Part shown: positions 27,042 through 36,367 of the stretch, one piece after another
How the letters are laid out: every line of letters starts with the position of its first letter
How positions within the stretch are numbered: position 1 is the first letter of the stretch
Assembly: GCA_963846585.1 (NCBI GenBank)
Contig: CAWJWO010000003.1
Coordinates: 62,001 to 126,000, forward strand
Direction of reading: 5' to 3'
Length of the DNA: 64,000 nucleotides
From: JAAUTT01 sp963846585
Lineage (GTDB): Bacteria > Bacteroidota > Bacteroidia > Bacteroidales > JAAUTT01
Notes under the pieces: generated by a model
Told to the model about the DNA's origin: nothing
Seen by the model: only the letters and a program-made list of their open reading frames with translations
The model's database searches: none
Translations under genes and position numbers: made by a program

Positions 27042-29633
27042 ATGGCAAAGAAAATAGATAGTATAAAGCACAATAAAGAAACCCGTGTGCACATTCCCAG
27101 CAATGAAGAAGCAGGGTACGAAGATGCAAACGAAAAAGTACAATCAGGCAAAAAAATATTAGAAATGACTAAGAATCCTGTGGTTCATCGTGGTCAAGAC
27201 CCTGAATTATTTTGGCTCAACAAATATGGCAATGATGACCGAGACGATTTATTGCGTGTGGATATTCGAAGTCTTTACCGCCACGAACATATTGCGCCTG
27301 AAACATTAATAAAGAACCTGTATAAAGTTACTGAAACCAAAAGCGCGCAACTCGATCTTTTTAGCGTAAATGAACTTTTTGGAAATGCCCTTGATAAGGA
27401 CGAACTCGACAAAGTTGGTGAATATTATTCACATCACGATAGTTGGACAAATCGACTCATACAAGGTGATAGCCATTTGGTTATGGCATCGCTGCTCGAA
27501 CGTGAAGGCATGGCAGGGCAAGTGCAAACCATTTATTTCGACCCTCCTTATGGTATTAAATATAGCGGCAATTGGCAGATAAATATTAATGATACCAAAA
27601 TGCCTAATAGTGATGTAGATGAATCAATAAGTGGAGAACCAGAAGTAATAAAAGCATTTCGTGATACTTGGATGGATGGTATACACTCATATTTATCTTA
27701 TATCCGAGATAGATTGTTAATAGCAAAAGAATTATTAACTGAAAGCGGATCTTGTTTCATTCAAATAAGTGATGAAAATCTTCATCTTGTAAGAAATGTG
27801 ATGGATGAAGTATTTGGAAGTGAAAATTTCATTTCATTAATCCCATTTCGGAAAAAAACTATGCCTTTTGGGACAAATTACATTGAACAAATGGCCGATT
27901 TTATATTGTGGTATGGAAAGAATAAAATGAGTAGTGATGGAAAACCAACTATGAAATACCGTCCACTAACAAGGCCAGCAAATATAGAAGGCGAGTTTCA
28001 TCATTGTTGGTATGAACTTCCAGATGGTTCTAGACATAGAATGACTCTTCAGCAAGTAAACAACCATTCTTTACTTCCAAATAATGCAAGAGTTTATAGA
28101 TTGAAATCAATTGAACCATCTGGTTTAATGCAGTCAGGTATGTATAATTTTGAGTTTGAAGGTCGAATATTTAAACATCCTAAAAATGGTTATGCAACAA
28201 GTCCTAAGGGTCTTGCAAGGCTTGTTGAAAAAAGAAGGATTCAACCTGAAGGAAATAGACTTACATTTATAATGTATGCTGAAGAAAACACTTCAGCAAG
28301 TCTTACTACTCCCTGGTATGATACCGTTGGAGCAGATAACAAAGAATATGTAGTTCAAACAAATACAGAGGTAATAAAACGCTGCATACTAATGTCCACT
28401 GACCCAGGTGACCTAGTTTTAGACCCAACCTGTGGTAGTGGAACAACAGCTTATGTTGCCGAACAATGGGGACGGCGTTGGATTACCATAGATACCAGCC
28501 GTATTGCATTAAATATTGCCAAACAACGTTTAATGACCGCTACCTTTCCGTTTTATAAACTTTACGATGATATCACAGAGGATGTTCGACTAGGTTTTAT
28601 TTACAAAACTGTACCACATATTACCCTTAAAAATTTAGCTAACGACGAACCCACTGAGGTAGAAACCCTTTATGACCAGCCTGAAATAGATAAAAAGAAA
28701 CTTCGTGTAAGTGGGCCTTTTACGGTAGAAACTTTGCAGAACTTCGAACCTGTAAGCCCCGAGGAATTAGATAATGAAATACGTGTAAACGAAGAAGAAG
28801 GCGCATTCGAAGAAGTTATAAAACAACACCTCATGGGTGCAGGAGTTAAAAATGGTCGCAAGGATGAGCATGTTATTTTTACCCGTATCGAATTGTTAAG
28901 CCACAGTTACCTCCATGCTGAAGGGTTTTATCAAACAGCCAAAGGTGAGGCAAAAGCATATTTCCATATCGGTCCCAAATTTGGCACGGTGAGCAAAAAA
29001 TCGGTAAGTGAGGCAGTAAAAGAGTGCCAGAGCCGGGGGGATGCCTCATGGCTAATAGTTCTTGGCTTTAGTTTCGAAAGTGACATTCAGGGCAGCACTC
29101 AAACAATGAGTGTTGGAAATTTCGAAGTGACAAAAGCCCGGATTCATGATGATTTATTGCAGGAAGGTTTAAAGAAGAAACCAGGTAAATCCGCAGCATC
29201 ATTTGTAACAATTGGTGAACCGGATATTGTTATTCATAAAAAAGGCACATCCGTTTCAATTGAAATACAAGGCCTCGATATTTACGACCCTATTAAAGAT
29301 GAAGTAAAAGCACGTAATGTAAACGACATTGCCTACTGGATGGTTGATGACGATTACGATGGAAGCAATTTTGTTGTAAAGCAGCTATTCTTTTGTGGTG
29401 GCGAAAAAGACGAGTTCGATAAATGGAAAAAAGGCTTAAGCGAAGCATCAAAGCAGGATACTAAAAAGAAAGCAGAGAAAACATTAAAAATAGAGATTGA
29501 TGATGAAGCTTTCGACCGTTTATATGGACATATTTCGCATCCAATCGAAGTTTCAGAAAATGGTAAAAAAATTGCTGTTCGAATAATTTCTCAGTTTGGT
29601 GAAGAAGTTACCAAAGTATTGGAAATAAAATAA
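27042..29633 (+). CDS. type III-like Mod adenine/cytosine DNA methyltransferase
   Basis: This 863-residue site-specific methyltransferase has DPPY (167-170, motif IV) before DPTCGSGTT (461-469, motif I), which is the beta-class order of type III Mod and similar N6-adenine/N4-cytosine enzymes. An unusually long C-terminal region (about 350 residues, with YLHAEGFYQTAKGEAKAYF and SIEIQGLDIYDPI) follows, probably for target recognition and Res contact. The gene is intact. With Res and KilA-N it forms a likely complete restriction-modification operon. The recognition sequence cannot be predicted. Confidence 0.87.
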   Translation: MAKKIDSIKHNKETRVHIPSNEEAGYEDANEKVQSGKKILEMTKNPVVHRGQDPELFWLNKYGNDDRDDLLRVDIRSLYRHEHIAPETLIKNLYKVTETKSAQLDLFSVNELFGNALDKDELDKVGEYYSHHDSWTNRLIQGDSHLVMASLLEREGMAGQVQTIYFDPPYGIKYSGNWQININDTKMPNSDVDESISGEPEVIKAFRDTWMDGIHSYLSYIRDRLLIAKELLTESGSCFIQISDENLHLVRNVMDEVFGSENFISLIPFRKKTMPFGTNYIEQMADFILWYGKNKMSSDGKPTMKYRPLTRPANIEGEFHHCWYELPDGSRHRMTLQQVNNHSLLPNNARVYRLKSIEPSGLMQSGMYNFEFEGRIFKHPKNGYATSPKGLARLVEKRRIQPEGNRLTFIMYAEENTSASLTTPWYDTVGADNKEYVVQTNTEVIKRCILMSTDPGDLVLDPTCGSGTTAYVAEQWGRRWITIDTSRIALNIAKQRLMTATFPFYKLYDDITEDVRLGFIYKTVPHITLKNLANDEPTEVETLYDQPEIDKKKLRVSGPFTVETLQNFEPVSPEELDNEIRVNEEEGAFEEVIKQHLMGAGVKNGRKDEHVIFTRIELLSHSYLHAEGFYQTAKGEAKAYFHIGPKFGTVSKKSVSEAVKECQSRGDASWLIVLGFSFESDIQGSTQTMSVGNFEVTKARIHDDLLQEGLKKKPGKSAASFVTIGEPDIVIHKKGTSVSIEIQGLDIYDPIKDEVKARNVNDIAYWMVDDDYDGSNFVVKQLFFCGGEKDEFDKWKKGLSEASKQDTKKKAEKTLKIEIDDEAFDRLYGHISHPIEVSENGKKIAVRIISQFGEEVTKVLEIK

Positions 29634-29842
29634 ATCTGATGATATAGCCTCAAACTTTAATACAAAAATCTTTAATATCAGTAATTGCAACTTCTTGATC
29701 TGAAAGAGTGATATTGTTGTCTATAACTGTATAATAATTTGCAATTTTGTAACACATTTACTATCAGAATTTCATTCTTTTTCGGAATGAATATCAGGAA
29801 GACTTTCTGGTTTTTTTAAATTATTTGAAATTTCTTCATTTT

Positions 29843-30544
29843 TTAAATTTCTGAAATTTCTTCAAAACTTTTTCTTAAATCATTATGCATCTCAATCAAT
29901 TTATTACTCAACAATTCATTTTGCTTGTCTTTTTCAAGTGTTGTATATTGATCAAGTATGTGAGAAATTTGGTCTAATGGGTACATGAATAAAACACTGT
30001 AAAGCATAAGTACTCTTTCATATAATATTCTTTTAACCGCCTTATAATTATCAATATAATCAAGAATACGATTAAATTGTAAAACTATGTATGTCAGTTT
30101 TCTAAGTTGTTTTGTTTGCTCAACAGTCTTATAATTTTTATTTTTAGAAACCGTTAAAAAATAATCGTAAATATTATCTATTTCAAACTTATAACCTTCT
30201 ATTTCAGAAATAAAATCTAGTATTTTATTAAAAGCATGTTGATTTCTTGTTTCTTCTCTTTGAGTCCCCATTTCCATAACCTGCTTAGTCATTACCTCTT
30301 TTTGTTGATTCATTGCCTCAATTTGTTTATTCATTGCTATTAAGGTACGAATTACAAAGAAAATGCCTATTATTGATATAAATGGAGTTAATGTGTTTAA
30401 AATATTGTTTGCATTCTGACAAGCTTGATTACTAAAAGGTAGTTTAAAATTTATTATGAAGCTATTAATCTATAATATAAACAAAATAGCAATTATAATA
30501 AAAAGAAATATTTTAACAGGTATATTTTCAAATTTCTTTAACAT
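29843..30544 (-). pseudogene. two-helix membrane coiled-coil protein with in-frame TAG
   Basis: From an ATG at 30544 the frame reads MLKKFENIPVKIFLFIIIAI (first membrane helix), then hits TAG at 30470-30472. It continues without another stop through INSFIINFKLPF, a second membrane helix (LTPFISIIGIFFVIRTLIA) and a coiled coil (MNKQIEAMNQQKEVMTKQ) to 29843. A 163-residue product could start at ATG 30331 but would lack both membrane helices. The layout of two helices, a coiled coil and a helical domain recalls putative abortive-infection membrane proteins, and the neighbours are defence genes. Family unproven; the stop may be a true lesion or a sequence error. Confidence 0.5.
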
Positions 30545-30988
30545 TAACTAAGTTTGAAAAGTTGTGCCAAATATATAAATAATTTAAATATCAATAATTT
30601 CGTATTTTACTATAATACAATAGTTAAAAAATAATAGTCCGTAGATTCAATCAACTTATTTCCCGTGCAGGTCATTTGTATTATTTGAATATCCCGGGTC
30701 GCCAGAGAATAACTTAATTGGAATAAATATGTGCTTGTGATAGTTCAGAGCGAAACAATACTAAGAAAAATTATTCCCCACCCGCCCATTAATGGTATAA
30801 AGCCTACTTTTAAAGGAATTAAAGCAATTTCAAATTTATTTTGTCATGACTTCATAAATTCGAAAACGCTTTTTCATTTTTAGTGAAAGAAATCCGGAAT
30901 TAAAAAATCAATTCCGGAATACTTTCAGGCTTTATTAAAAATCTATCCGAAAATATTCTTCAAGCACGGTAATTTTATTTCCTTTGTT
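30545..30988. other. gene-free gap with one palindromic hairpin
   Basis: These 444 bases contain no convincing gene. CCGGAATT (30894-30901) and AATTCCGG (30910-30917) form a hairpin with an 8-base loop, followed by another TTCCGGAAT-like word. There is no T tract, so it is not a typical terminator. It may relate to the protease gene that ends at 30989 on the other strand. Confidence 0.35.
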
Positions 30989-31804
30989 CTAATGTATAAC
31001 TTCTTGTTGAATTGCAACTTCCATAAGCCTTTTCACATTATCAAATGGCATAACCCAAACTGATTTTGATTTTTCATTAATTGAACAGAGTACTCCTACA
31101 CAATTTCCGTTAATATCAATGACAGGTGAACCGCTCAATCCATCCCAATCTTCTCGGCTAATTATTATATCATTTGTATTGAAAAGAAAATAGTCTCCTA
31201 TTTGATTAATAAATATCAAGTCTTCTTTGAGGGTCGGTTCACTTTTAAGTATTATTCCTTCAAGTTTTGTTCTTATTTTGCCAAAAATAAAATATTTATT
31301 TTCAACATTAGGCAAAGTAAAACACTCCTTTTTAATTACCCATTTTTGTTCACCAGCATTTATAATTTCTCCTGTAAAAACAACCTCATCTGTCAGAAAC
31401 GGATATTGGAAGTTAATAGGCTTCATTATACATAGGGTTATATCAACCAATTCACTTACTTGGTCAGGTTTATCTAAATTAAACTTTTCCATATAATAAA
31501 ATCCACCGAGAGGTGTGATTATCGTTGAAAGAAATTCGTTCTCAGGTCGTACATTATTAAATATCGAAACAACATTGTCAATCCAATTTCGCTGCTTAAT
31601 CCCTTCAGTATAATCATCCAGATGTAAAACATGGTCCGCTGTGACAAAGAATGACTTGTCATAAAAACTAATGATGAATCCCGAGCCAAATGCAACAGGA
31701 TTAGTTAAGTGCAAATCAGAAGGTCTATTTACCTGTGTTTGATAAGAAGTTTTAACAAGAATTTCATGGAGTGTAACTTCTTTATTTTCTAATTCTTGAA
31801 TCAT
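30989..31804 (-). CDS. intracellular trypsin-like serine protease
   Basis: This 271-residue protein has the chymotrypsin-fold triad: H58 (FVTADHVLH), D121 (ELVDITLCIM) and S224 (DGLSGSPVIDINGNCVGVL). There is no signal peptide or membrane helix, so it should act in the cytoplasm, unlike most S1 proteases. Proteases of this sort are recurrent effectors or accessories in bacterial defence loci, and this gene lies at the end of a defence cluster beside a membrane coiled-coil gene. It is transcribed alone toward that gene; no clear partner or substrate is visible. Confidence 0.75.
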   Translation of the reverse strand: MIQELENKEVTLHEILVKTSYQTQVNRPSDLHLTNPVAFGSGFIISFYDKSFFVTADHVLHLDDYTEGIKQRNWIDNVVSIFNNVRPENEFLSTIITPLGGFYYMEKFNLDKPDQVSELVDITLCIMKPINFQYPFLTDEVVFTGEIINAGEQKWVIKKECFTLPNVENKYFIFGKIRTKLEGIILKSEPTLKEDLIFINQIGDYFLFNTNDIIISREDWDGLSGSPVIDINGNCVGVLCSINEKSKSVWVMPFDNVKRLMEVAIQQEVIH

Positions 31805-31986
31805 TTTTTTTATTAAGTTTAGCCCTATTAATTGCCATTAATCAGATATCAGCAACCGATTATGAATGTTAGTAAATAGTAATACTTCATTTCAATGTAA
31901 TGATCGGATTCTTAAAAATTACCCCTGAAACTATCTCTCACAAAAAAATTAAAACTTGACAATCATTAGATTATCAAGCTTTTCCG

Positions 31987-32071
31987 TACCCGGGGCGGGA
32001 CTTGAACCCGCACAACCGCAATGGTCACAGGATTTTAAGTCCTGCGTGTCTACCAATTCCACCACCTGGGC
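31987..32071 (-). tRNA. tRNA-Leu (TAA)
   Basis: The minus strand folds as a class II tRNA. The acceptor 5' strand is GCCCAGG, the D-arm contains GTGGAATTGGTAGACAC, the anticodon loop is CTTAAAA with anticodon TAA, the variable arm is long, and the T-arm is GCGGGTTCAAGTCCCGC. The acceptor has one A-C mismatch. CCA is not encoded. Its 3' end faces the accessory region to the left. Confidence 0.9.
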
Positions 32072-32153
32072 AAAATCAACATTTAAAAATTAAATAGAGC
32101 CCAATTTTAAATGAGCGTAACGAATACTACGGACTTTATGGACAAACACTAAT

Positions 32154-32180
32154 CAAAAAAAAGCCCGATTAAATCGGGTA
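32154..32180 (-). terminator. intrinsic terminator downstream of tRNA-Gly
   Basis: On the minus strand CCCGAT-TTA-ATCGGG is followed by C and a run of seven T residues. It lies just beyond the 3' end of tRNA-Gly and before tRNA-Leu, so it should end the tRNA-Gly transcript and separate the two tRNA genes. Confidence 0.75.
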
Positions 32181-32186
32181 TACCAG

Positions 32187-32259
32187 AGCGGGAGACGGGA
32201 CTCGGACCCGCGACCCTAACCTTGGCAAGGTTATGCTCTACCAACTGAGCTACTCCCGC
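32187..32259 (-). tRNA. tRNA-Gly (GCC)
   Basis: A 73-nt cloverleaf on the minus strand. The acceptor GCGGGAG pairs with CTCCCGC, the D-arm is GCTCAGTTGGTAGAGC, the anticodon loop is TTGCCAA with anticodon GCC, and the T-arm is GCGGGTCCGAGTCCCGT. The discriminator base is T and CCA is not encoded. It marks the border between accessory and core DNA. Confidence 0.93.
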
Positions 32260-32329
32260 ATCATTCTGTTTTTAAGCGGAACAAATGTAAGTTTCCTTTT
32301 TTAATGTGCAAAATTTTTTAGTAAAAAAT

Positions 32330-32661
32330 ATTAGGATTAAAGGATGTAAGGATTGTAGGATATTAGGATAGTATTAATGTAGAAAGGAATTATTGTTTAT
32401 TTTAAATTTAAAATTCTGGATTTTAGTAGTCTTAATAATAGTAATCTCAAATCTTAATTATGGAATCACCAATCAAGTCCTCTGTCCTCTTTTATCTTTC
32501 ATCTGTCTTCTTTCTTCCTTTTCTTGTCTCACGTCCCACGTCTCACGTCTCACGTCTTTTTTCACGTCCCACGTCTAATGTCTCACGTCTTTTTTCACGT
32601 CCCACGTCCCACGTCTATTTTCACGTCCTGGCTCCTGGTTCTTGGTTCTTGGTTCTAAATT
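32330..32661. repeat. intergenic block of several degenerate word repeats
   Basis: Together with 32260-32329 this 400-bp gap has no gene. It begins with AGGAT-type words (32330-32385), then a TTTATCTTTCATCTGTCTTC stretch (32490-32520), then about ten copies of CACGTC(C/T) words (32527-32625), and finally CCTGGCTCCTGG / TTCTTGGTTCTTGG (32627-32655). It lies at the 3' end of mutS and is the first of the repeat blocks found throughout the right half of the window. Confidence 0.8.
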
Positions 32662-33558
32662 CTATATTCCAGTTATCTTCTTAATCTCATTCAGCTTATT
32701 TAAAGCCTCAAGCGGTGTTAGCCTGTCAATATCCATATTTCTGATCTGATCGCGGATTTGCTTTAATACCGGATCTTCCAACTGGTAGAAACTTAACTGG
32801 TAACCTTCCCTTTTATTCCCAATATCTGCAGGTGGACGCGATGGTATTTCGCTTTTTTGTGAAGCCTCCATTTCTTTAAGTATTTCTTCTGCACGTTGCA
32901 CTATACTCTTTGGCATGCCAGCCATCCTGGCAACATGTATCCCGAAACTATGTTCGCTGCCTCCCCGTACAAGTTTGCGAAGGAAAATAACCCTTTTATC
33001 AAGTTCTTTAATTGATATATGGTAGTTTTTTATTCTGCTGAAAGTTTTCTCCATATCATTTAGTTCATGATAATGGGTTGCAAACAATGTTTTTGCATTT
33101 GCTGAAGGATGTTCATGAATATGTTCTACCATTGCCCAGGCAATGGAAATACCATCGTAAGTGCTGGTTCCGCGCCCTATTTCGTCCAAAAGAATAAGAG
33201 AACGATGCGATAAATTGTTCAGGATACTTGCCGTTTCAAGCATTTCAACCATAAAGGTCGATTCCCCCAGCGAAATATTATCCGAGGCCCCAACACGCGT
33301 AAAAATTTTATCGACATAACCTATTTCCGCACTATCGGCAGGAACAAAACTTCCGATCTGGGCTAATAGTACTATTAAAGCTGTTTGCCTGAGCAAGGCG
33401 GATTTACCCGACATGTTGGGGCCGGTTAAAATTATGATTTGCTGATCGTCACAATCCAGACATACATCATTAGCTACATAGGGTTCATCTATTGGCAGCT
33501 GAGCCTCAATTACAGGATGACGTCCATTTTTTATATTTATAACATCAGAGTCATTCAC
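32662..33558 (-). CDS. mutS: MutS, C-terminal ATPase part (separated by frameshift)
   Basis: These 298 residues are the ATPase and dimerization end of MutS: Walker A LTGPNMSGKSALLRQ, Walker B region DEIGRGTSTYDG, FATHYHEL, and the helix-turn-helix GIHVARMAGMPKSIVQRAEEIL. The frame overlaps the upstream MutS part by 4 bp (ATGA), which would allow translational coupling, but homology continues across the junction, showing that the two were one gene. Without the mismatch-binding part this piece would not repair DNA by itself. Confidence 0.9.
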   Translation of the reverse strand: MNDSDVINIKNGRHPVIEAQLPIDEPYVANDVCLDCDDQQIIILTGPNMSGKSALLRQTALIVLLAQIGSFVPADSAEIGYVDKIFTRVGASDNISLGESTFMVEMLETASILNNLSHRSLILLDEIGRGTSTYDGISIAWAMVEHIHEHPSANAKTLFATHYHELNDMEKTFSRIKNYHISIKELDKRVIFLRKLVRGGSEHSFGIHVARMAGMPKSIVQRAEEILKEMEASQKSEIPSRPPADIGNKREGYQLSFYQLEDPVLKQIRDQIRNMDIDRLTPLEALNKLNEIKKITGI

Positions 33559-35288
33559 CTGAGGACGGATATATTTATTTTTAAGGCCACACTTGCAAAT
33601 GACTGTAAGCAGTCGAGGTTTGCCAGAAGTACAGCATTTAGCTGGATAGCAGGAATGAACCCTGCAATATCCAGTATCAGTTCATTGAACAACCTCGTTT
33701 CCAGCTCCAGAATTTTTTCTTCTGCGCCTAGTATTTTACTTTCGAATTCCTTTAATTCTTGAGTAATGTACCTTTCTCCATTCACCAGTGTTTGTTTTCG
33801 TATCCAGTTTGAAGGAACTTTATCCTTATGGGTGTTCCGGACTTCTATATAGTAACCGAATACATTATTAAAATGTACCTTAAGAGAAGGTATTCCGGTA
33901 CTTTCGCTTTCACGCCGCTGTACCTGGTTCAGATAATCCTTTCCTGAAAACTGTATATACCTTAACTCGTCAAGCTCGTTATTCACTCCTGATGCTATTA
34001 CATTCCCACGCTGTACCTGGGCTGGTGCTTCATCATTTAATTCCTTTTTAATGCGGTTGCTAATTGAATAACATGGATTAAGTTGTTCTGCATAATGTTT
34101 AAGAGTTGGTTCATCCGATTCCTCACAAATTTGTTTAATGGGGACAATGGCTTCGAGGGCATATTTCAACTGTAATACTTCTCTTGGATTTATCCTGCTC
34201 ATTGCAACTTTTGAGATAATACGTTCCAAATCGCCGATCTTATGCAGGTCAACCGATAATTTTTCATGAATTTCCTCATGTTTATAGAAATATTCCACAC
34301 CATTTAATCTTTCATGAATAGGTTTAATTTCCTTAAGTGGCATAACTACCCAACGTCTAAGCAGGCGGGCCCCCATTGGTGAAATGGTTTTATCAATCAC
34401 ATCAATTAACGTTTTGGCGCCTTCATGTACTGTTCCTATAAGTTCCAGGTTACGGACAGTAAAACGGTCGAGCCATACATACCGGTCTTCTTCTATACGT
34501 GAAAGCCTGGAGATGTGCTTTATGTTTTCATGTTGAGTAATATCAAGGTATTGCAGAATCACCCCTGAAGCAACTATTCCACTTCGCAGGTTATCAACGC
34601 CAAATCCTTTTAAAGTGGGTGTCCCGAATTGTTTTGACAGCCTTTCAACGGAAGAATCTTCTGTAAATGCCCAGTCATCGATCAATGAAATGTAAAACCG
34701 GTTTCCGAATTGTTCTTTGAATAAGGTTTGTTTACCACGTTCTACAAGCACTTCTTTTGGAGCAAAGCCATTCAATAACTTGTCAATATATTCCTGAGTT
34801 CCTTCTGCAGTGAGAAACTCTCCGGTCGAAATATCCAGAAAAGATATTCCAATAGTAGGTTTCACCAGGTGTACGCATGCCAGAAAATTATTTTCCTTTT
34901 TCTCCAATACGTTATCGTTAAGCGTGATACCAGGCGTAACCAGTTCGGTAATACCACGTTTTACTATATTTTTAGTTAATTTGGGATCTTCAAGTTGTTC
35001 GCAGATGGCAACGCGTTGTCCTGCCCTTACCAGTTTGGGAAGATAAGTATCCAGGGCATGAAAAGGGAAGCCGGCAAGTTCTACAAATTTAGCCGATCCG
35101 TTTGCCCTGCGGGTAAGAGTAATTCCAAGAATATCAGAAGCTTTAATTGCATCGCTCCCGAATGTTTCGTAAAAATCGCCTACCCTGAAAAGCAATATAG
35201 CATCGGGATGTATCCGTTTAATGTTGAAATATTGCTTCATCAGCGGCGTTTCAACCGGCGTTTCAAAACTTTCAGAAATTTCTGGCAT
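33555..35288 (-). CDS. mutS: MutS, N-terminal mismatch-recognition part (frameshifted)
   Basis: These 577 residues cover the mismatch-binding domain (VGDFYETFGSDA, the Phe-X-Glu region), connector, lever and clamp domains. The frame goes wrong after ASVALK, giving ALKINISVLR and a stop, where one extra A in a short A/T run (33578-33582) would restore ALKNKYIRPQVNDSD and fuse with the ATPase part. The total of about 875 codons then equals normal MutS. The start at 35288 (MPEISESFETP) has family-like spacing. If real, the mutation would make a mutator; a read error is the alternative. Confidence 0.9.
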   Translation of the reverse strand: MPEISESFETPVETPLMKQYFNIKRIHPDAILLFRVGDFYETFGSDAIKASDILGITLTRRANGSAKFVELAGFPFHALDTYLPKLVRAGQRVAICEQLEDPKLTKNIVKRGITELVTPGITLNDNVLEKKENNFLACVHLVKPTIGISFLDISTGEFLTAEGTQEYIDKLLNGFAPKEVLVERGKQTLFKEQFGNRFYISLIDDWAFTEDSSVERLSKQFGTPTLKGFGVDNLRSGIVASGVILQYLDITQHENIKHISRLSRIEEDRYVWLDRFTVRNLELIGTVHEGAKTLIDVIDKTISPMGARLLRRWVVMPLKEIKPIHERLNGVEYFYKHEEIHEKLSVDLHKIGDLERIISKVAMSRINPREVLQLKYALEAIVPIKQICEESDEPTLKHYAEQLNPCYSISNRIKKELNDEAPAQVQRGNVIASGVNNELDELRYIQFSGKDYLNQVQRRESESTGIPSLKVHFNNVFGYYIEVRNTHKDKVPSNWIRKQTLVNGERYITQELKEFESKILGAEEKILELETRLFNELILDIAGFIPAIQLNAVLLANLDCLQSFASVALKINISVLR

Positions 35289-35349
35289 TTTCCTGATAAT
35301 ATAAATTGTTGTTAAAATTAAACTATTAATTGATTATTTGTAATTTTTT

Positions 35350-35382
35350 GTCTTGGTTCCTGGTTCTTGATTCCTGGCTCTA
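35350..35382. repeat. GGTTC(C/T)TGG word repeat upstream of mutS
   Basis: The stretch reads TCTTGGTTCCTGGTTCTTG and then ATTCCTGGCTC. It lies about 60 bp upstream of the mutS start and belongs to the same word family as blocks near 32640, 51970, 53730 and 62500. Confidence 0.7.
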
Positions 35383-35483
35383 TTTTATGACAATTTTTTA
35401 CATAATGTAATACAGCCATTTAATTAAATTTTGTTCCTTTACACAAGAAAATTATCCGGTTTTTGGTTTTAGATACAATTTTC

Positions 35484-35526
35484 AAATCCCCGTTTTGTAT
35501 TCATATAAAACGGGGATTTATTTTTT
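35484..35526. terminator. strong hairpin after the trmN6-like stop codon
   Basis: AAATCCCCGTTTT (35484-35496) pairs with AAAACGGGGATTT (35507-35519), 13 bp with a 10-base loop. The T tract (TTATTTTTT) is on the plus strand side, while the minus-strand gene ends inside the stem. It may act in both directions or mainly stabilise the mRNA end. Confidence 0.65.
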
Positions 35527-36234
35527 AGAGGTACCCAAATAATATTCTGATGTAAGACGTTTATAATCCTCAGTATAAGTGCCATCCTCTTGTCTGATTA
35601 TTACTACATTTTCTTCCATCTGCTGACTTAAACGGGATAATTCTATTACAAGCCTGTTTATTTCCCTTTCAGGGCCAGGCTTTATATTTAATATTGCTGA
35701 ACAATATAATCCATAAGTAACACTTTCTAATATAAACGCTTTACCTTCATTATATGGTAAAATCAATGCAAACCTTCCGTTTGCTGATAAAAGTTTATTT
35801 ACTCCGGCAAGTAATTCAGTTTGTGACAAATAGTCGTTATGCCTAGCCAGATTGCGTTTTACATTTCCTGATTTAAGCGAATTTGAAAAATATGGCGGAT
35901 TACAAACGATAAGATCATATTTTTTCCCACACTTAACATATTCCTGTAATGATGCATTAATTATTCTTATACGGTCACTCCATTTACTGTTTTTAGAATT
36001 TTCATAAGCCTGACGGAATGCTGAAGGCTCAATTTCTATTGCATCTATTCGAGCTAATGTACGCTGGGCCATCATCAAAGCAAGAAGTCCGGTTCCGGTT
36101 CCAATATCAAGAATACTTGTAACATCTTCAACGTTTGCCCATGAACCAAGAAGTACCCCGTCAGTACTTACTTTCATTGCACAGTTTTCCTGGTTAATTA
36201 CAAAATGTTTAAATTGAAAATAGTTGTTAGACAT
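35518..36234 (-). CDS. trmN6: tRNA1(Val) adenine-N6-methyltransferase-like protein
   Basis: About 238 residues. The N-terminus FKHFVINQENCAMKVSTDGVLLGSW is typical for TrmN6 (YfiC), which methylates A37 of tRNA-Val. SAM-binding motif I is SILDIGTGTGLLALMMA, and the catalytic NPPY sits in LIVCNPPYFSNSL. The start is placed at the ATG at 36234, seven codons inside a longer frame from 36255, because family members begin close to the FxFKxF motif. It is monocistronic, and a hairpin begins at its stop codon. Confidence 0.85.
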   Translation of the reverse strand: MSNNYFQFKHFVINQENCAMKVSTDGVLLGSWANVEDVTSILDIGTGTGLLALMMAQRTLARIDAIEIEPSAFRQAYENSKNSKWSDRIRIINASLQEYVKCGKKYDLIVCNPPYFSNSLKSGNVKRNLARHNDYLSQTELLAGVNKLLSANGRFALILPYNEGKAFILESVTYGLYCSAILNIKPGPEREINRLVIELSRLSQQMEENVVIIRQEDGTYTEDYKRLTSEYYLGTSKK

Positions 36235-36367
36235 TGTAATGGAAATATAGGACAATCCAATTTTACTAATTATTTAACAATATGTTAATATAAAATTAAT
36301 CTGCAAGTATTTTTTTTTGTTTAAATTTTCATTAATTTAAATATCACAAATTTTAATACAAACTATC

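Noticed and set aside
31987..32071. tRNA-Leu 3' end as a proven island attachment site
   Set aside because: No second copy of the tRNA end was found in the window, so integration at this tRNA remains only a possibility.
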